Below are positions 1 to 11,789 of a stretch of DNA of 64,000 bases, in pieces (the stretch's first letter is position 1; each line of letters opens with the position of its first letter). The notes below the pieces were generated by a model, which saw only the letters and a list, made by a program, of their open reading frames with translations, was not told the origin of the DNA and searched no databases. The translations under genes were made by a program, and so were the position numbers. Source of the DNA: Microplitis mediator (taxonomy: Eukaryota; Arthropoda; Insecta; Hymenoptera; Braconidae); the NCBI RefSeq assembly GCF_029852145.1, contig NC_079971.1, forward strand, positions 10,831,697 to 10,895,696, written 5' to 3'.

Positions 1-55
1 CACATTTAAATCTAATTTATCGGGATCATCGTCGTTTACGTCAGTTAAATTAAAT

Positions 56-796
56 ATGGCCGTGAACATCAAAGCACCCCAGTTCAGTACGGAGAATCCG
101 AAACTGTGGTTTGCGCAGGTTGAGGCGCAGTTTGCAACATATCAGGTAGTAACAGAACGCGCCAAATTTGACCTGGTGATACCGCTGCTTGAAACCCGCA
201 TCGCTGCTAAAGTACAAGAAACCATCATCAACCCTCCAGCAAACACGCCGTACAGCGATTTAAAAGCCGCTTTAATAAAATGCTTCACGAGATCCGAAGA
301 AGCACGGATTACTCAGCTCCTCGACAGAGAGAGACTTGGCGATCGGACACCGTCGCAACATTTACGACATCTGCGTACACTGGTACCCGGCATCGATGAC
401 GCCATCATCAAAGCACGTTGGTTTTCGCATATGCCAAATGAGATTCAAGTTTGTCTTGAAGCTATCAGCGACTCAACGCTTGACAAGCTCGCCGAGTCAG
501 CTGACCGTATGGTTGAGCGGATATCGCTCAAACCTCAAGTTGCCGCTGCTACAGCAAATCAACCATCAACCGCCGAGCCCGGCGAAATTGCCGCGCTGCG
601 CAGAGAAATTGCGCAATTGACGAATCGAGTAAAAAACTTGACAGTGAAACGTGGTCGATCGAGATCTCGCAGTCAATCACGATCACGTGTACCGAAGAAG
701 TTTGACTTCTGTTGGTACCATTACAAGCACGGTAAAAATGCCCGATCGTGCATTCCCGGCTGCAAATGGCAGGGAAACTTAAACGAGAATCAGTAG
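56..796 (+). CDS. gag: Gag-like protein of the Ty3/Gypsy element
   Basis: 246 codons from an ATG in a good context. The N-terminal two thirds is a capsid-like helical region (residues 1-160). A Ser/Arg-rich basic stretch (about 198-212) follows, then a short Cys/His segment with CWYHYKHG and two later cysteines (about 218-238). That segment resembles the degenerate zinc knuckle of arthropod Gypsy Gags. It would form the particle and bind RNA. It ends at a TAG at 794-796 and overlaps pol by 49 nt in the -1 frame, with a slippery heptamer at 772-778. No internal stop is seen. Confidence 0.85.
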   Translation: MAVNIKAPQFSTENPKLWFAQVEAQFATYQVVTERAKFDLVIPLLETRIAAKVQETIINPPANTPYSDLKAALIKCFTRSEEARITQLLDRERLGDRTPSQHLRHLRTLVPGIDDAIIKARWFSHMPNEIQVCLEAISDSTLDKLAESADRMVERISLKPQVAAATANQPSTAEPGEIAALRREIAQLTNRVKNLTVKRGRSRSRSQSRSRVPKKFDFCWYHYKHGKNARSCIPGCKWQGNLNENQ

Positions 797-3700
797 AGGC
801 GGCTAATGATTCTCAATCGATTTCTCGCTGCCTGTTTATCCGAGACCGAACTACAGGAACGGAATATCTTGTCGATTCCGGCTCCGATTTGTCCGTCTTT
901 CCGCGTGGCTGGCTGAAATCAATCAGTACACCAATAGGTTATCAATTGTATGCCGCAAACGGCTCGATAATTCAAACCTATGGTCTAAAATCTATAACAT
1001 TAAACCTTGGACTTCGCCGTGATTTTTCATGGAATTTTATAATCGCTGACGTCACTAAACCGATCATAGGTGCAGACTTCCTAAGTCATTATGACTTACT
1101 AGTCGACCTAAAACGAAAATGCCTTCGTGATGGCATCACCGGTTTATTGACACCCGGAAATTCTCACACGACATCGGCAGAAACAAATATTAAAGCAGTC
1201 GATGGCAATTCTGCATATATGGAATTATTAAGAGAATTTTCCGATATTACACGACCTGACGCTACTCAGCGTCAAACTAAAAAACATTCAACTGTTCATC
1301 ATATACGAACGTCACCTGGCCCACCAGTTTCGTGCAAAGCAAGACGTCTGGCTCCAGATAAGTTGAAAATCGCACAAGCAGAGTTCCGTAAAATGATAGA
1401 GGAAGGTATTTGCAGACCATCCAACAGCGCCTGGGCTTCACCACTTCACTTAGCGCAGAAGAAGTCCGGAGAATGGAGGCCTTGCGGTGATTACCGTCCA
1501 CTCAACGATCGAACCTTAATCGATAAATACTCGTTACGTTATCTTGACGACTTTGCCGCACTTTTGCACGGTAAAAGTATATTTTCAGTCGTCGATTTTG
1601 CAAAGGCATTTTTGCAAATACCCGTCGCCCCGGAGGACGTGCCGAAAACGGCGATCATCACACGGTTCGGGTTATTCGAGTTCAAATTTATGACGTTTGG
1701 GCTTAAAAACGCAGCTCAAACGTTTCAACGATTCATTGATGAGGTCACTCGTGACCTTGAATTCGTCTTTCCTTATGTTGACGATATTTTAATCGCATCC
1801 AACGACGAAAAGCAGCACATGGAGCACCTAAAAACATTATTCGAGCGTCTTCGTGAATACGGACTGGTAATTAACGTACCAAAATGCCAGTTTGGTCTAC
1901 CGGAAGTAAAATTTCTCGGCCACGTCATCACCAAAAATGGAATCAAGCCGTTACCGGAGAAAGTAGAGGCTATTGCCAATTTTGAGCCTCCTACCACCGT
2001 AAAAGCTCTTCGTCGATTTCTCGGCACAGTGAATTTCTACAGAAAGTTCATCAAGAACGCTGCAGAAATTCTAGCACCGCTTAATAAAATTTTGGAAGGA
2101 CCCAAAGTCAAAGGCTCTCATCCAGTCAACTGGACAACAGAACTCCAAGAGTCTTTTAAGTCAGCTAAACGAGCTCTCGCGGATGCTACATTGTTGGTTC
2201 ACCCTAAAATCGATGCTGACTGGGCAATATTCACCGACGCATCCGAAATCGGCATTGGAGCCGTATTGCAACAAAAAGTGGATAACAACTGGCAACCACT
2301 GGCATTTTTCAGTCGAAAAGTTCCCCCGTCGATACAAAAATTGTCGACGTACGACCGCGAGTTAAACGCCATCTACGAGGCGGTTAAATACTTTCGGCAC
2401 ATATTCGAAGGCAGGCATGTTACGATCTACACTGATCACAAGCCGCTTCAGCATGCTTACAAACAGCGCACCGAAAGAGCATCGCCTTGGCAATTTCGTC
2501 GACTTGATTTCATCGGTCAATTCACCACCGATATTCGACATGTGTCGGGCAACGACAATATTGTCGCTGACACACTGTCACGAGTCGAAGCAGTGTCTAC
2601 TGCCATTACATCGGAAGAACTCGCCGATGCTCAGAAGCAAGATCTCGAGCTTCAACAACTGTTGCAACAGACAACCGCGTTGCAGCTTCGACGAATCAAT
2701 TTCGACAACGGTTTAGCATTGTACTGCGACATTGCGTCAGGTACAGTGCGACCTTACGTTCCAGAGCCGCTGAGAAAGAAGGTGTTTAATTCACTGCACT
2801 CGCTAGCTCATCCCGGAATTAAAGGATCACTTAAACTTGTCTCCAAACGATACGTCTGGCCGTCGATTAATAAAGATTGTCGTGAATGGGCGAAATCTTG
2901 CATCGATTGCCAGAAGAATAAAATTCAGAGACACGTGTCATCGCCGATCGCCAGTTTTGAACCTCCAACTGAACGATTCGAGCACATACACATCGATCTA
3001 GTGTCTTTAAAAACATCAAGAGGCTTTAATCAGTGCTTAACGATCATCGACCGATTCACGAGATTTCCTGAGGCTGTCCCGTTATCCAATGGAACCGCAG
3101 AGGCGATAGCACATGCACTATCGCTGCACTGGATTTCACGCCACGGAGTACCGAAACGCATAACTTCGGACCAAGGTCCACAACTCGAATCGTCGTTATT
3201 CCAATCGTTGATGAAAATGTACGGAATAAAACACCTACATACTACGCCGTATCATCCGCAAGCTAACGGTCTAGTCGAACGTTTACATCGTCAATTAAAG
3301 TCAGCACTCTTGTGTCATCAAGAGTCATGGTATGACGCATTACCAGCCGTTTTGCTCGGCTTACGCGCTGCTTGGAAAGACGACATACAGACGACACCGG
3401 CTGAATTAGTATACGGTGAGCCAATTCGTTTACCTGGCGAGTTACTCACTCCCAGTAACAAAACTACACCTCACGATATCATTAACACATTAAAACGTCA
3501 TTTTAATTCATTGGCACCGGCCGAAATGTCGCGTCACGGCAAGCATTCTGTTTTCTGTTTCAGGAACCTTAGTACTTGCAGCCACGTACTGGTACGGAAT
3601 GACTAGATTGGACCATCTTTCTGGCCGCCGTACGAGGGTCCATATCGTGTAATAACCCGACACGATAAATACTTCATCGTTGATTTTCGTGGACGACAAA

Positions 3701-3834
3701 TCGCCATTTCTGTGGACAGATTAAAGCCGGTCTACGAGGCAAATTCAGTCGACACGACGACGATGATAACAAACTCCCAGCCGATTAACACAGCAACCGA
3801 GACCGTAAAACGCCGAGTCCGGTTTAATATTTAA
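748..3834 (+). pseudogene. pol: Gypsy pol polyprotein with one in-frame stop
   Basis: The open frame runs 952 codons to a TAG at 3604-3606, then continues in the same frame for 75 codons to TAA at 3832-3834. Counting from the ATG at 748: aspartic protease with VDSGSDLS near residue 43; RT with FPYVDD near 341; RNase H with FTDAS near 495; integrase with an HPGIKG/CIDC zinc region near 688, then HID (near 748), SDQG (near 807) and VERL (near 844) as the DDE residues. The stop removes only the integrase C-terminal tail (WPPYEGPYRV region). It is normally made by -1 frameshift from gag. Apart from this stop the catalytic motifs look intact, so the copy is young or was until recently constrained. 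Confidence 0.9.
772..814 (+). promoter_or_regulatory. -1 programmed ribosomal frameshift signal between gag and pol
   Basis: The heptamer GGGAAAC at 772-778 is phased in the gag frame as G GGA AAC, the X XXY YYZ arrangement of -1 frameshift sites. After a 6-nt spacer, GAGAATCA (785-792) pairs perfectly with TGATTCTC (807-814). The gag stop lies in the loop. Pol is in the -1 frame relative to gag, so slippage here would give Gag-Pol. Slippery site, spacer and stem are seen directly; function is inferred. Confidence 0.75.
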
Positions 3835-4607
3835 AAATTTACACGATTTAATTTTGCACGCCTCGGAAGCGAAGCGGAGAGGTTGTGCTTTATAACCCAC
3901 CTGTCAAGGTCACACGATTTTCACTCATTAAAGTGCATACATTTTTTTTCTATTACTCTTACACATTATGAAAAACACATCAATATAAAGCTGAAACACT
4001 AATGAATAATCCTGATACTTTTTTTAATTTATCTAATATGTATTAATATAACAAAAAGTTCATTAAAAAAAATTTATCGTAGACGTCCATTAGTCTGTGG
4101 TTAAAAAAAACGGCGTGGTACGGATATCTCGAGAACGACTTGACGAAACTACTTAATTTTTTTTTCAAAATTTTCAGAAATAAGCAAAGAAGGTTCCTTC
4201 CGAAAATCACTACTGTAGGCCTTCTCGTTTTTTTAAAAATAAATCATTACGGTTAAAACCGGCAATCTTACATGTAAACAAACACACACTGCCACCATTT
4301 TTCATTAGGAATGTTCTCCTTATTTATTTTTTTTTTACTTTTATTACCGTATATTTACCATGAAAATTTCTATGGGAAAAGAGCGGGATATTCAATTTTA
4401 TTCGAAATTTAACTTTTAAAAAAAAAAATAACATGAGCGTTCGAGGCGTGCACTTTTGGATTTTCCAAATTTTTTTTTTTTTTATATAAAAGTTTTTTTT
4501 TTTTTCTACAAAGTAATAATCCACCACTTTATCATACTCATTCATTTAATTATTTATTTATTCATGCCATTTGTAAATATTCCATTACTTTAATGTATCG
4601 TGTATTA

Positions 4608-4638
<31 letters not shown>

Positions 4639-4646
4639 GGGAGTTC

Positions 4647-4897
4647 TGTAGCGTTGCTACTAGGTGATGCGATCGATAAAATTCGACAGTTTCCGTCGAA
4701 CATCGATTATTTTATTTTATCCATCGCTACCACATTGGTGGGGACAATTAGTAATAGACCGTGGGATTGTACACACGCATCCAGGCTTCTTACTTTACTG
4801 TATACTTACAATCACTGTGTTATTTTCCGTTTATTTAAATAAAACATTTGTTTAAATTAATTAGTTGGTTTTAATAATTTATATTATCACCTCAACC
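4647..4897 (+). repeat. 3' LTR of the Gypsy element (approximate)
   Basis: It follows a run of A ending in AAGGGAG, a polypurine tract. It begins TGTAGCG and contains AATAAA near 4838-4843. The end near TCACCTCAACC is a judgement, because no second LTR is available for comparison. Two small ORFs inside it are not taken as genes. Confidence 0.55.
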
Positions 4898-5107
4898 ACT
4901 AAATATATATATATATTAAATAATATGACAATTTTTTAATATAAATAGTATTAAATTTTTATTCTGTCAACTATCAATCAAACTTAAATCCCCAATACTT
5001 AAAAAATGTTCAAAGGTTACGGCAGCAATTTAAAAGTATAAAGTATCAATTTGATTATTTGAGTTGAGTAATGCCATAAACGTTTCTTAATTGTAAGTGT
5101 ATAACAG

Positions 5108-5237
5108 ACTAGAGGATCAGACTACAAACCATCGATAACCAAAGTTAAGCAGCATCGGCGTTGGACATTAATTGGATGGGTGACCTCGTAGTAAAATAAT
5201 TCTCGATGGTTAATAATTTTTTTTTTTTTTTTTTTTA
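5108..5237 (+). pseudogene. 5S rRNA-derived sequence (5S pseudogene or SINE3 head)
   Basis: AAGTTAAGCAGCATCGG (5142 onward) and TTGGATGGGTGACC (5172-5185) match the internal control region (box A and box C) of animal 5S rRNA in order and spacing. The 5' and 3' thirds fit poorly, so it is not a functional 5S gene. A run of about 21 T follows (5217-5237), either a pol III terminator or the tail of an insertion. A 5S-headed SINE would also fit; one copy cannot decide. Confidence 0.6.
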
Positions 5238-5239
5238 TT

Positions 5240-5483
5240 TAATTTTAACCGACATTGATATTGATAAAGACAATAAATCCTAATTAAACTTCTTAATTAA
5301 TAATTTACAGATATTCTAAATGAGATTCTAAAAATGACTATATTCGTTCATGCATGATTATATATAATCATATATGATCATGTATAAACAGATCAAGTTA
5401 TGTATGATCAGACCTGGCCAATTTTTGGATCTGATCATATATAGACAATTATGCATGATCATATATGATTAGACAAAATCTTT
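5240..5483. repeat. AT-rich palindromic ATGATCATAT repeats
   Basis: Clustered short palindromes of the ATGATCATATAT type around a TGGCCAATTTTTGGA core. A similar AT array with TGGCCATTTT lies at 47475-47640. No coding sequence is seen. Confidence 0.5.
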
Positions 5484-7473
5484 TATGACAGAGTGATTAG
5501 CTTGCCAAGTCTGGTCGCACCAAAGTATTATGGTCGAATATTAGGGCGCCACTGGAAGATGGACTCGGCCTTCCAGAACCGGATGTTAATGTAATTTTAT
5601 TAGATGCTCAGGGTCGTTCGTAAATTTTATAATTTTGTGAGAGAGGAGAGGAATGATGAACAGGCTGAAATAAATTTTATTTAAGACTTTGGTTCCAATT
5701 TTAATTATTATAAGCACCTTGCTTATTATTTATTTAACCCTTAATGACAATTAATATTCTTATGACAAACTGTGCTTATGATAAACTAAACTTATGACAA
5801 ACTAAACGCGTCCCCTGGACGTTTCCACACTCCCATACACACACGTATTTTAGGCGTCTTCCGGACGTAACACACACACACACTCTCTTTAAAAAACCGT
5901 CCACCGGACGTTAAACCTTTAACCTTAATACACTTTGATTAAAAAACCGTCCACCGGACGTTAAACCTTATTTTCCTTAATTTCTACTTTAAAAAAAACC
6001 GTCCACAGGACGTTAACCCGCATTTTCTTAATTAGTGTCCACCGGACATACCCTAAACCTAACTTATAATTTTGTCCACCGGACTTACATCACAAACACA
6101 ATTTCTTTCAATTAACATTACTTGATTCTACTTAAAACTCTATTTTCTTTTGTACTTTTTATATCATCACAATCTTTTCACCCAAAACTTCATGACTCTA
6201 ATTCAACTAAAATTCCAATATAAAATTTCCGCATTAACTCATTCCGATTACAATTTATCACTTCCTTAATTTCAATTAACTCACTGATTTTACACGTATT
6301 AATTAATTAATTTGTTGTTTAGATTAAGTATTAATTAATTAATTTTTCATAATAATTTTACCAGTAATTTTATACATTAATTTACTTCACAATAAAATAA
6401 TCCGTTTCTTTCCATTTTACTCAATAACAATATATCACAACTCTAGCGTCCTTTTTACGACTTCATTTTATTTAGATATTTTAATTAATTAACTTAAAAT
6501 TAATTTATAATTAAATCGTGACTAGAATTACGTTATGAATTGACTAGAAATTCAGCCATTGAGTTGGCGTTACTCGGTCTTGAATCTTACTGACGGATTC
6601 GAGTAAATTAAAGTTTATTTATGATTTAATTCAGCCACTGGAATAAATTCCGGCCTCAATTAATTTATTGACGTGATCGAATAATTTATTTAGTTAGTTA
6701 TTTACGCGGGAAAATTATTTTATTCCAGCCAAAGGCCTCGGATAAAATAAATTCAGAGTTATAGACACAATGGCGAATAAGAGCGGCGTGACACAACTTT
6801 TGAAAAGACGAGACGTGTGGTTGTAATGGCCAACGGCCTACAACTTCCAATTTATATACGCGAGGACCAACGGAAAGATATTAATTAAATTAATTATAAT
6901 TAATTCTGCCATTGGAATATAAATTCCGGCCTTAATTAATTATAATTTTACCTTGATGAATTTTTCACAGCAGCAACCAGATGAGACTTGTAGCTGATGT
7001 CCGGCTATTTCTCCAACTGTCGTCCAAATTTCCTTACAGGTAAATCGGCTCTTCTGGTTCTCGATTGTCCAGTTTGTTCTCGCTCCAGATTGTTAAGGTC
7101 CTCGTCTTGCCTCGTATAAAATGGTGTAGATGATGCGTCCAATCACTCTAGTCGTTCACCAACTCTCACTTAGGCGTCCATCGCCTTCGGTCGTCCGATT
7201 GACTCTCTTTGGGTGTCCAACGAACTCTCTCGATTTTTGGCACGGCACTCCCTTATAACTCTTCGATTCACCCCCGGAAAACTCATCCCTACTAAATTAA
7301 TTAGCAAAAGAGAGGGGCGGATGTTCGGGTCTCACTGATTAGCGACACCCGGTGACATGTCGAATCACTCAATTTAATAAACCGAGTTATAATTAGGACC
7401 CATTATCGACCGTGGACAAATCCAATTTTAGATCTTAATAAATAGCCATTGGAATCTATTTTACCCTGTTACA
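5484..7473 (+). mobile_element. Non-coding derivative sharing the LINE leader (copy 1)
   Basis: The first ~1.5 kb (5484-6985) matches the reverse complement of 61000-62390: same 5' start (TATGACAGAG), same hairpin array and same GGAATaaATTCC stem-loops near 6650 and 6900. The last ~490 bp has no counterpart I can find, but it ends in TACCCTGTTACA (7462-7473), as does the LINE at 58647-58658. No ORF is seen. Best read as a deletion derivative of the same LINE family. Confidence 0.6.
5809..6085 (+). repeat. Array of seven mini-hairpins CGTCC-NNN-GGACG
   Basis: 13-nt units at 5809, 5855, 5898, 5948, 6000, 6036 and 6073. Stems stay paired while the outer pair changes from C-G to T-A (TGTCC/GGACA at 6036) and loops vary (CCT, TCC, ACC, ACA). 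The last unit has one mismatch. The matching array is at 61835-62087. Confidence 0.75.
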
Positions 7474-7479
7474 CTTTTT

Positions 7480-8440
7480 TCATCGGGTTGTTTAGATGTC
7501 AGTAACAATTTCAAAGTTTTAGGTTATACGTTAGAATATAAAAATGATAATTATGATTATAAAATCAATCTAATACGTTGATAAATTTACTAAATTAATA
7601 TAAATATATAGAAGAGATTAATATAAATAAATTAAATAAATCAATGTCATTTAATTTAAAAAATTCATATAAATTTATTTAAGAAATAATATTTAATAAA
7701 TTAATATAATCAAATTACAAGTTTCAATTCAATTAATCACTTTTATTATAAAATTAACAATTTTTAATAAAAGTAATGAAATACTTTAAACCTTTTGAAT
7801 AGTTTAAAATTTTAATGACAGGTACTATTCACTTATAGTTACAATTTAATATTATCACTTATTAATTATCATCACTAATTAATTCACATTATAAAATAAA
7901 CAATTTATCATAAATGTAATTTTTGTTTTGATCGCCCACAATCGAATTTCCACGATAGTATCGAGTCTTTTATACATTTTTAAATATTAATTTTCACAGA
8001 GTTGTTATTTATCGTACTATTTTTCAATCACGATAATAAACTATTTATTACACCACTAATTTAGCATAGTAATAAATTATATATAAACGGATTCATATAA
8101 AATTATTTGTATTATATAGTTATTATTATGTTTAATTACACGACACTTTACGTAGCAATTTTTTATCATGAATTTGAGGTTATTTAGTATATTATGTAAA
8201 TGTAAATATATCTTACCCTATCAGGGTATCACTTCTAAGTCATCGATTATTTTTTAATCAAATGAATTATTTAAGATAAACCAATATGATCAATAATTTA
8301 ATTCAAAAATAGATTTACGGTTCGGTGCCTTTGATAAATCATTTTTTAAAGCTACGACTTTTGCGTAAACGGGAGAAATATCGCTTGACAAAAATTTTCA
8401 AAGGAAAAGAAAAAAAAATTTCTAATAAATTTAAAACATA
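7480..8440. other. AT-rich intergenic DNA, nothing recognised
   Basis: No ORF of note, RNA gene or clear repeat structure is seen in this stretch. Confidence 0.5.
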
Positions 8441-9232
8441 AAAATTTGGACGTCGGTTGGCCCTGCGGGCCAGCCCAAAAGCTTCTCGCTGTTTTCGAGG
8501 TCAAAGAGTTCGAAAATATTAGTGTGAATAAATTTTCGAACTCTTTGAGGAGCTCGAAGATCCTATTGCATGAAATTGTTCTTTGTATGAGCTTTTCAAG
8601 CTCTAATAAGATACGTTCTATGCAAAAGTTTGAAAATGTAAGAATCGAAAAATATAATTGAAGAACGGTTTTTAGGTTTTAATTCCCAATTATGTTCAAA
8701 AAAATAAATGTATTGAGGCAGAAATCACTGTCAGTGATCAAAATCAAGATTCAAATAAGTTTTGACTCATGTCAGAGCAATAATATATAAAATATCCGAG
8801 AAAAATCTACTTTGCAAATTTTTGCATTAGTGTATAATGTCATCTAACCAGTTCTTTAGTTTAAATCATATTATCAACAAAGAAATTGAAGAAACACAGT
8901 TCTTAATATTTTTCTTGGATATTTTATATATTGTTACTCTGAAATGAGCCAAAACTTATATAAATCTTGATTTTGATAACTGACAGTGATTTCTGCTTCA
9001 ACAAATTTATTTCATTGAACATAATCCCGAATATAAATTCAAAACTGCTTCTTCATTAATGATTTTCGATTCTTCAATTTTTAAACTTCAGCATAGAACG
9101 TAGCTTGTTAGAGCTCGAAAAGCTTATAAAAAAACAATTGCATGCAATAGGATTTTCGAGCTCCTTGAGCTCAAACGCGACGGGAAGTTTTGGGGCTGGC
9201 CCGCAGGGCCAACCGACTCCCAGATTTTTTTG
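8441..9232. mobile_element. Foldback (palindromic) element, ~790 bp
   Basis: The left arm starts with GTCGGTTGGCCCTGCGGGCC near 8452 and the right arm ends with its complement near 9217. The match continues inward through TCACTGTCAGT/ACTGACAGTGA (near 8727 and 8980) and the AATATATAAAATATCC segment, leaving a short spacer around 8840-8900. A related arm lies at 18190-18320. No transposase is encoded. Confidence 0.7.
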
Positions 9233-9399
9233 TTGGCAATATGATTTAAGCTGAAGAACAAGTTAGATGACATTACATGATGATCTAAAGAGATATCGTG
9301 AAAATTAAAACTTTGTATGGTTTCAGACACATTTTAGTACATTATATTATGATTTATCCGGAAAAAAATAACTTAAAATAGTGTTTTTTTTTTACTTTT

Positions 9400-9844
9400 C
9401 AACGCCGATAGGTTTCGAACTAATGAACCGATTTCGACGTTTGAAGTGGCAATCGGCGCGTTTCATTGAATTCTAGTTCTGATTGAAATTTGAAACCGAT
9501 CAGATCAGTCGTTTCGAAGATATTTAAAAAAAACCGTTTTTCACCATTTCTTTTTCTAACGATATCGTCCGAACGCATTAACCGAATGAGGTGGTTAAGG
9601 CGGTGATCGACGCATTTTATTAAGTTCTAGAGCTGATGAGATTTTGAAGTTGATCGTTCAAGTCGTTTCTGAGAAATAACAAAAAAAACTAAAAAAAAAT
9701 TTTTTTTTGTTTCGTAATTCACAAATATTTTCGAGTCTACTTGATGAAATGATCTGAAATTTTTGGGAAAGATGATGGCCAACAAGCTCTCTCTATTGCC
9801 ACCTTAACCGTCCAAATCGGTTTATTAGTTAAAAAGTTATAGAC

Positions 9845-9930
<86 letters not shown>

Positions 9931-9990
9931 GAAACATTGACCGCTGAGTGGAAATAACCGATTAATTTTTCCCGAACACTACTTCGACTG
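9400..9990 (-). repeat. (CA)n-bearing dispersed repeat, minus copy
   Basis: The segment up to the (CA)n tract is the reverse complement of sequence 3' of the (TG)n at 17573-18170. Both contain the motifs AACTAATGAACCGATTTGG and TTTTCGAGTCTACT. The (CA)n tract is at about 9848-9928. No coding sequence is seen. Confidence 0.65.
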
Positions 9991-11185
9991 ATTTAATAAA
10001 TTAAATTTTAGTGAGGAAGGGGCAATATATGGTTTCCATTTAAATAATAAGATAGTGAATACACTTATAACAATTTATTCGCCTATAGTCACCCGGAGTG
10101 TGATGCTCAGGACGGGAAGTCAGGACGTATTGATTGAGTGAGATGAGGTCCTTCGGTATCAGAGCTCTGAAATTCGTAGGAGTACCGAAGGGTAGTAGTG
10201 GGAGCAAAAAGAAGCCCGAAGATTTGCGAAAGATGACGAAAGAAAATCTTCGGAAAAATAGATATAGAGATAGAAGTAGAGGTAGAGCGCGACAACAAGC
10301 GCAAACGATGACGTCAGTGAGCCCCGAAGTCGCTGGCCGGGCGACCGCGGGTCCCTAATCCGTTTGGGTTTATTGCTCGAGAAGAGTAAGTCATAAAAAA
10401 TAGAAGAAAAAAGTAAAAACGAAAGGTAGACAAGCTAGGGAAAAACCCATGGGTCGGAGGAAAAAAACTCCGGGTTACAATATTTACAAAATGTTTACTA
10501 CTTAACCCTACTTAAATAGATTTCTTAATAAAAACTAAAAAATACTTTACAACAATATTTCCTACGTCTACTGTTACTATAAAATAAACGCTAAAAATAT
10601 AACATGTACTTTATGCTAGACTATCTTTTACTGCTTTAAAATATAAATGATTTTAGAAAATAAAATATTAAGAAAAAACTACAATCAATAATTACTAACT
10701 AATTAATTATTTACGTGACCGCCACAAAATAATTATTATTTAATTAATTTTATGAGTTTGAAATATAAATTTTGAAATAATAAATATTACATATATTCAG
10801 GTATTAGGTAACGTATCATTTAGAGTAGAAGCAAATATTTTTATTATTTAATTATTTAATTATTCAATCGGACTTAAGAAATAGAAAGAGAAGTTTATCT
10901 GAAAGAGAAAAAGAAGCATAGCAGATTATGTGAGGAAAAAAAGAGAAAGGAGAGGGAGAAATGAGAGGAGTGGGTAAATAGTGCGAGGACGGAAAGCTAG
11001 ATTTGGAGGGTCGTTAACGAAGGGAGGATGAAAAGAAAGGGAATCAATGGGAATATAAAAATGGAGGAATGCGACTCGCATTTTACAGGACTGCTGGGAG
11101 GGGTAGATGTGAGGAGCAGTAGGGCAAATAAGGATATTTGCTGGAAGGGCGTGTAGGGGTGAGGGCATGGGGGTATGAAAAAACG
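9990..11185. other. Unassigned DNA with a GC-richer island (10.08-10.37 kb)
   Basis: A 74-codon plus ORF at 10134-10358 is Lys/Arg-rich and matches no family I know. The purine-rich stretch 10880-11170 has no convincing domain either. Most of the rest is AT-rich. Neither ORF is called a gene. Confidence 0.4.
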
Positions 11186-11187
11186 GT

Positions 11188-11243
11188 ATGCTCAGGGGGT
11201 TATCCCCGGTAGTCCGACTCTACCGAGGGCCTCACCTGAGCAT
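11188..11243 (+). other. GC-rich nested stem-loop
   Basis: ATGCTCAGG (11188-11196) pairs with CCTGAGCAT (11235-11243). Inside, CCC-CGGTAG (11204-11212) pairs with CTACCG-A-GGG (11220-11229) across a 7-nt loop. It lies just beyond the (AAT)n end of the LINE fragment. It may be the structured terminus of another element; its identity is unknown. Confidence 0.55.
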
Positions 11244-11254
11244 TTAACAACAAA

Positions 11255-11785
11255 AGCAATAATAATAATAATAATAATGCTTTATTCCCAAAAAGTAGGG
11301 GTACAATTAGTGGACCCCCGTTCCGCTTACAGCTACAAAACCTTAACCTAATCCTTAAAACTATTACAAAATCCTTACATATCTATTACTTCTACACTGT
11401 TTACAACCTTTTACGTACCAAAACCTTCGGCGGGAAAAGAAAAGCCATACCGGCAAAAGAAAGACCGCCTTCTACACACTCACACACATACCTTCATCCA
11501 TCACACCCATACCAAGACCTCCGTTTCAACTGCACCATCTTTACCCTCCCTCCTACTCCGCTCAGCCCCTCTATTCTCTTTAACCATTCCTACCCCTGTC
11601 CCTCCTCCCCCAACACCTCCTTCCTCATCTCCTGCCAGCCCTTTTCCGTCCCGAAACCTGAGCACGCCTCCCACACATGCTCCCAACTTTCCTCACCTCC
11701 TTCACAAACAACACACCTCCTCTTATCCCTACTCTCCCAATATCTCCCTCCCCGGAGCTCGCCTCTTAACCTAACCTATCAGGCA
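11255..11785 (-). mobile_element. 5'-truncated LINE (non-LTR) 3' fragment
   Basis: Read on the minus strand, about 11785-11590 encodes the C-terminal zinc segment of a non-LTR polymerase: RRCVVCEGGEESWEHVWEAC, then GTEKGWQEMRKEVLGEEG, ending at an in-frame stop. A ~300-nt 3' UTR follows, with AATAAAG near 11285 and a terminal (ATT)n at 11255-11278. The CxxC...HxxxxC layout and simple-repeat tail are those of Jockey/R1-like LINEs common in Hymenoptera. The fragment lacks endonuclease and RT. Confidence 0.75.
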
Positions 11786-11789
11786 GTTT

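Larger units (their letters stand above)
1..4897 (+). mobile_element. Ty3/Gypsy LTR retrotransposon, 5' LTR outside window
   Basis: A single plus-strand element. The window opens in its leader. It runs through gag (56-796), pol (748-3834), a non-coding 3' segment (3835-4640, low complexity, no domain seen), a poly-A/G polypurine stretch and a 3' LTR. Domain order protease, RT, RNase H, integrase is that of Ty3/Gypsy. There is no envelope-like ORF after pol. Because the 5' LTR is missing, neither LTR divergence nor TSD can be judged. Confidence 0.9.

Noticed and set aside
4654..4855. Two overlapping small ORFs
   Set aside because: Inside the Gypsy 3' LTR.
5108..5216. Functional 5S rRNA gene
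   Set aside because: Only the internal control region matches; both ends diverge and would not form the 5S helices.
10134..10358. 74-codon Lys/Arg-rich ORF
   Set aside because: No recognisable family, no supporting context; basic low-complexity composition could arise by chance.
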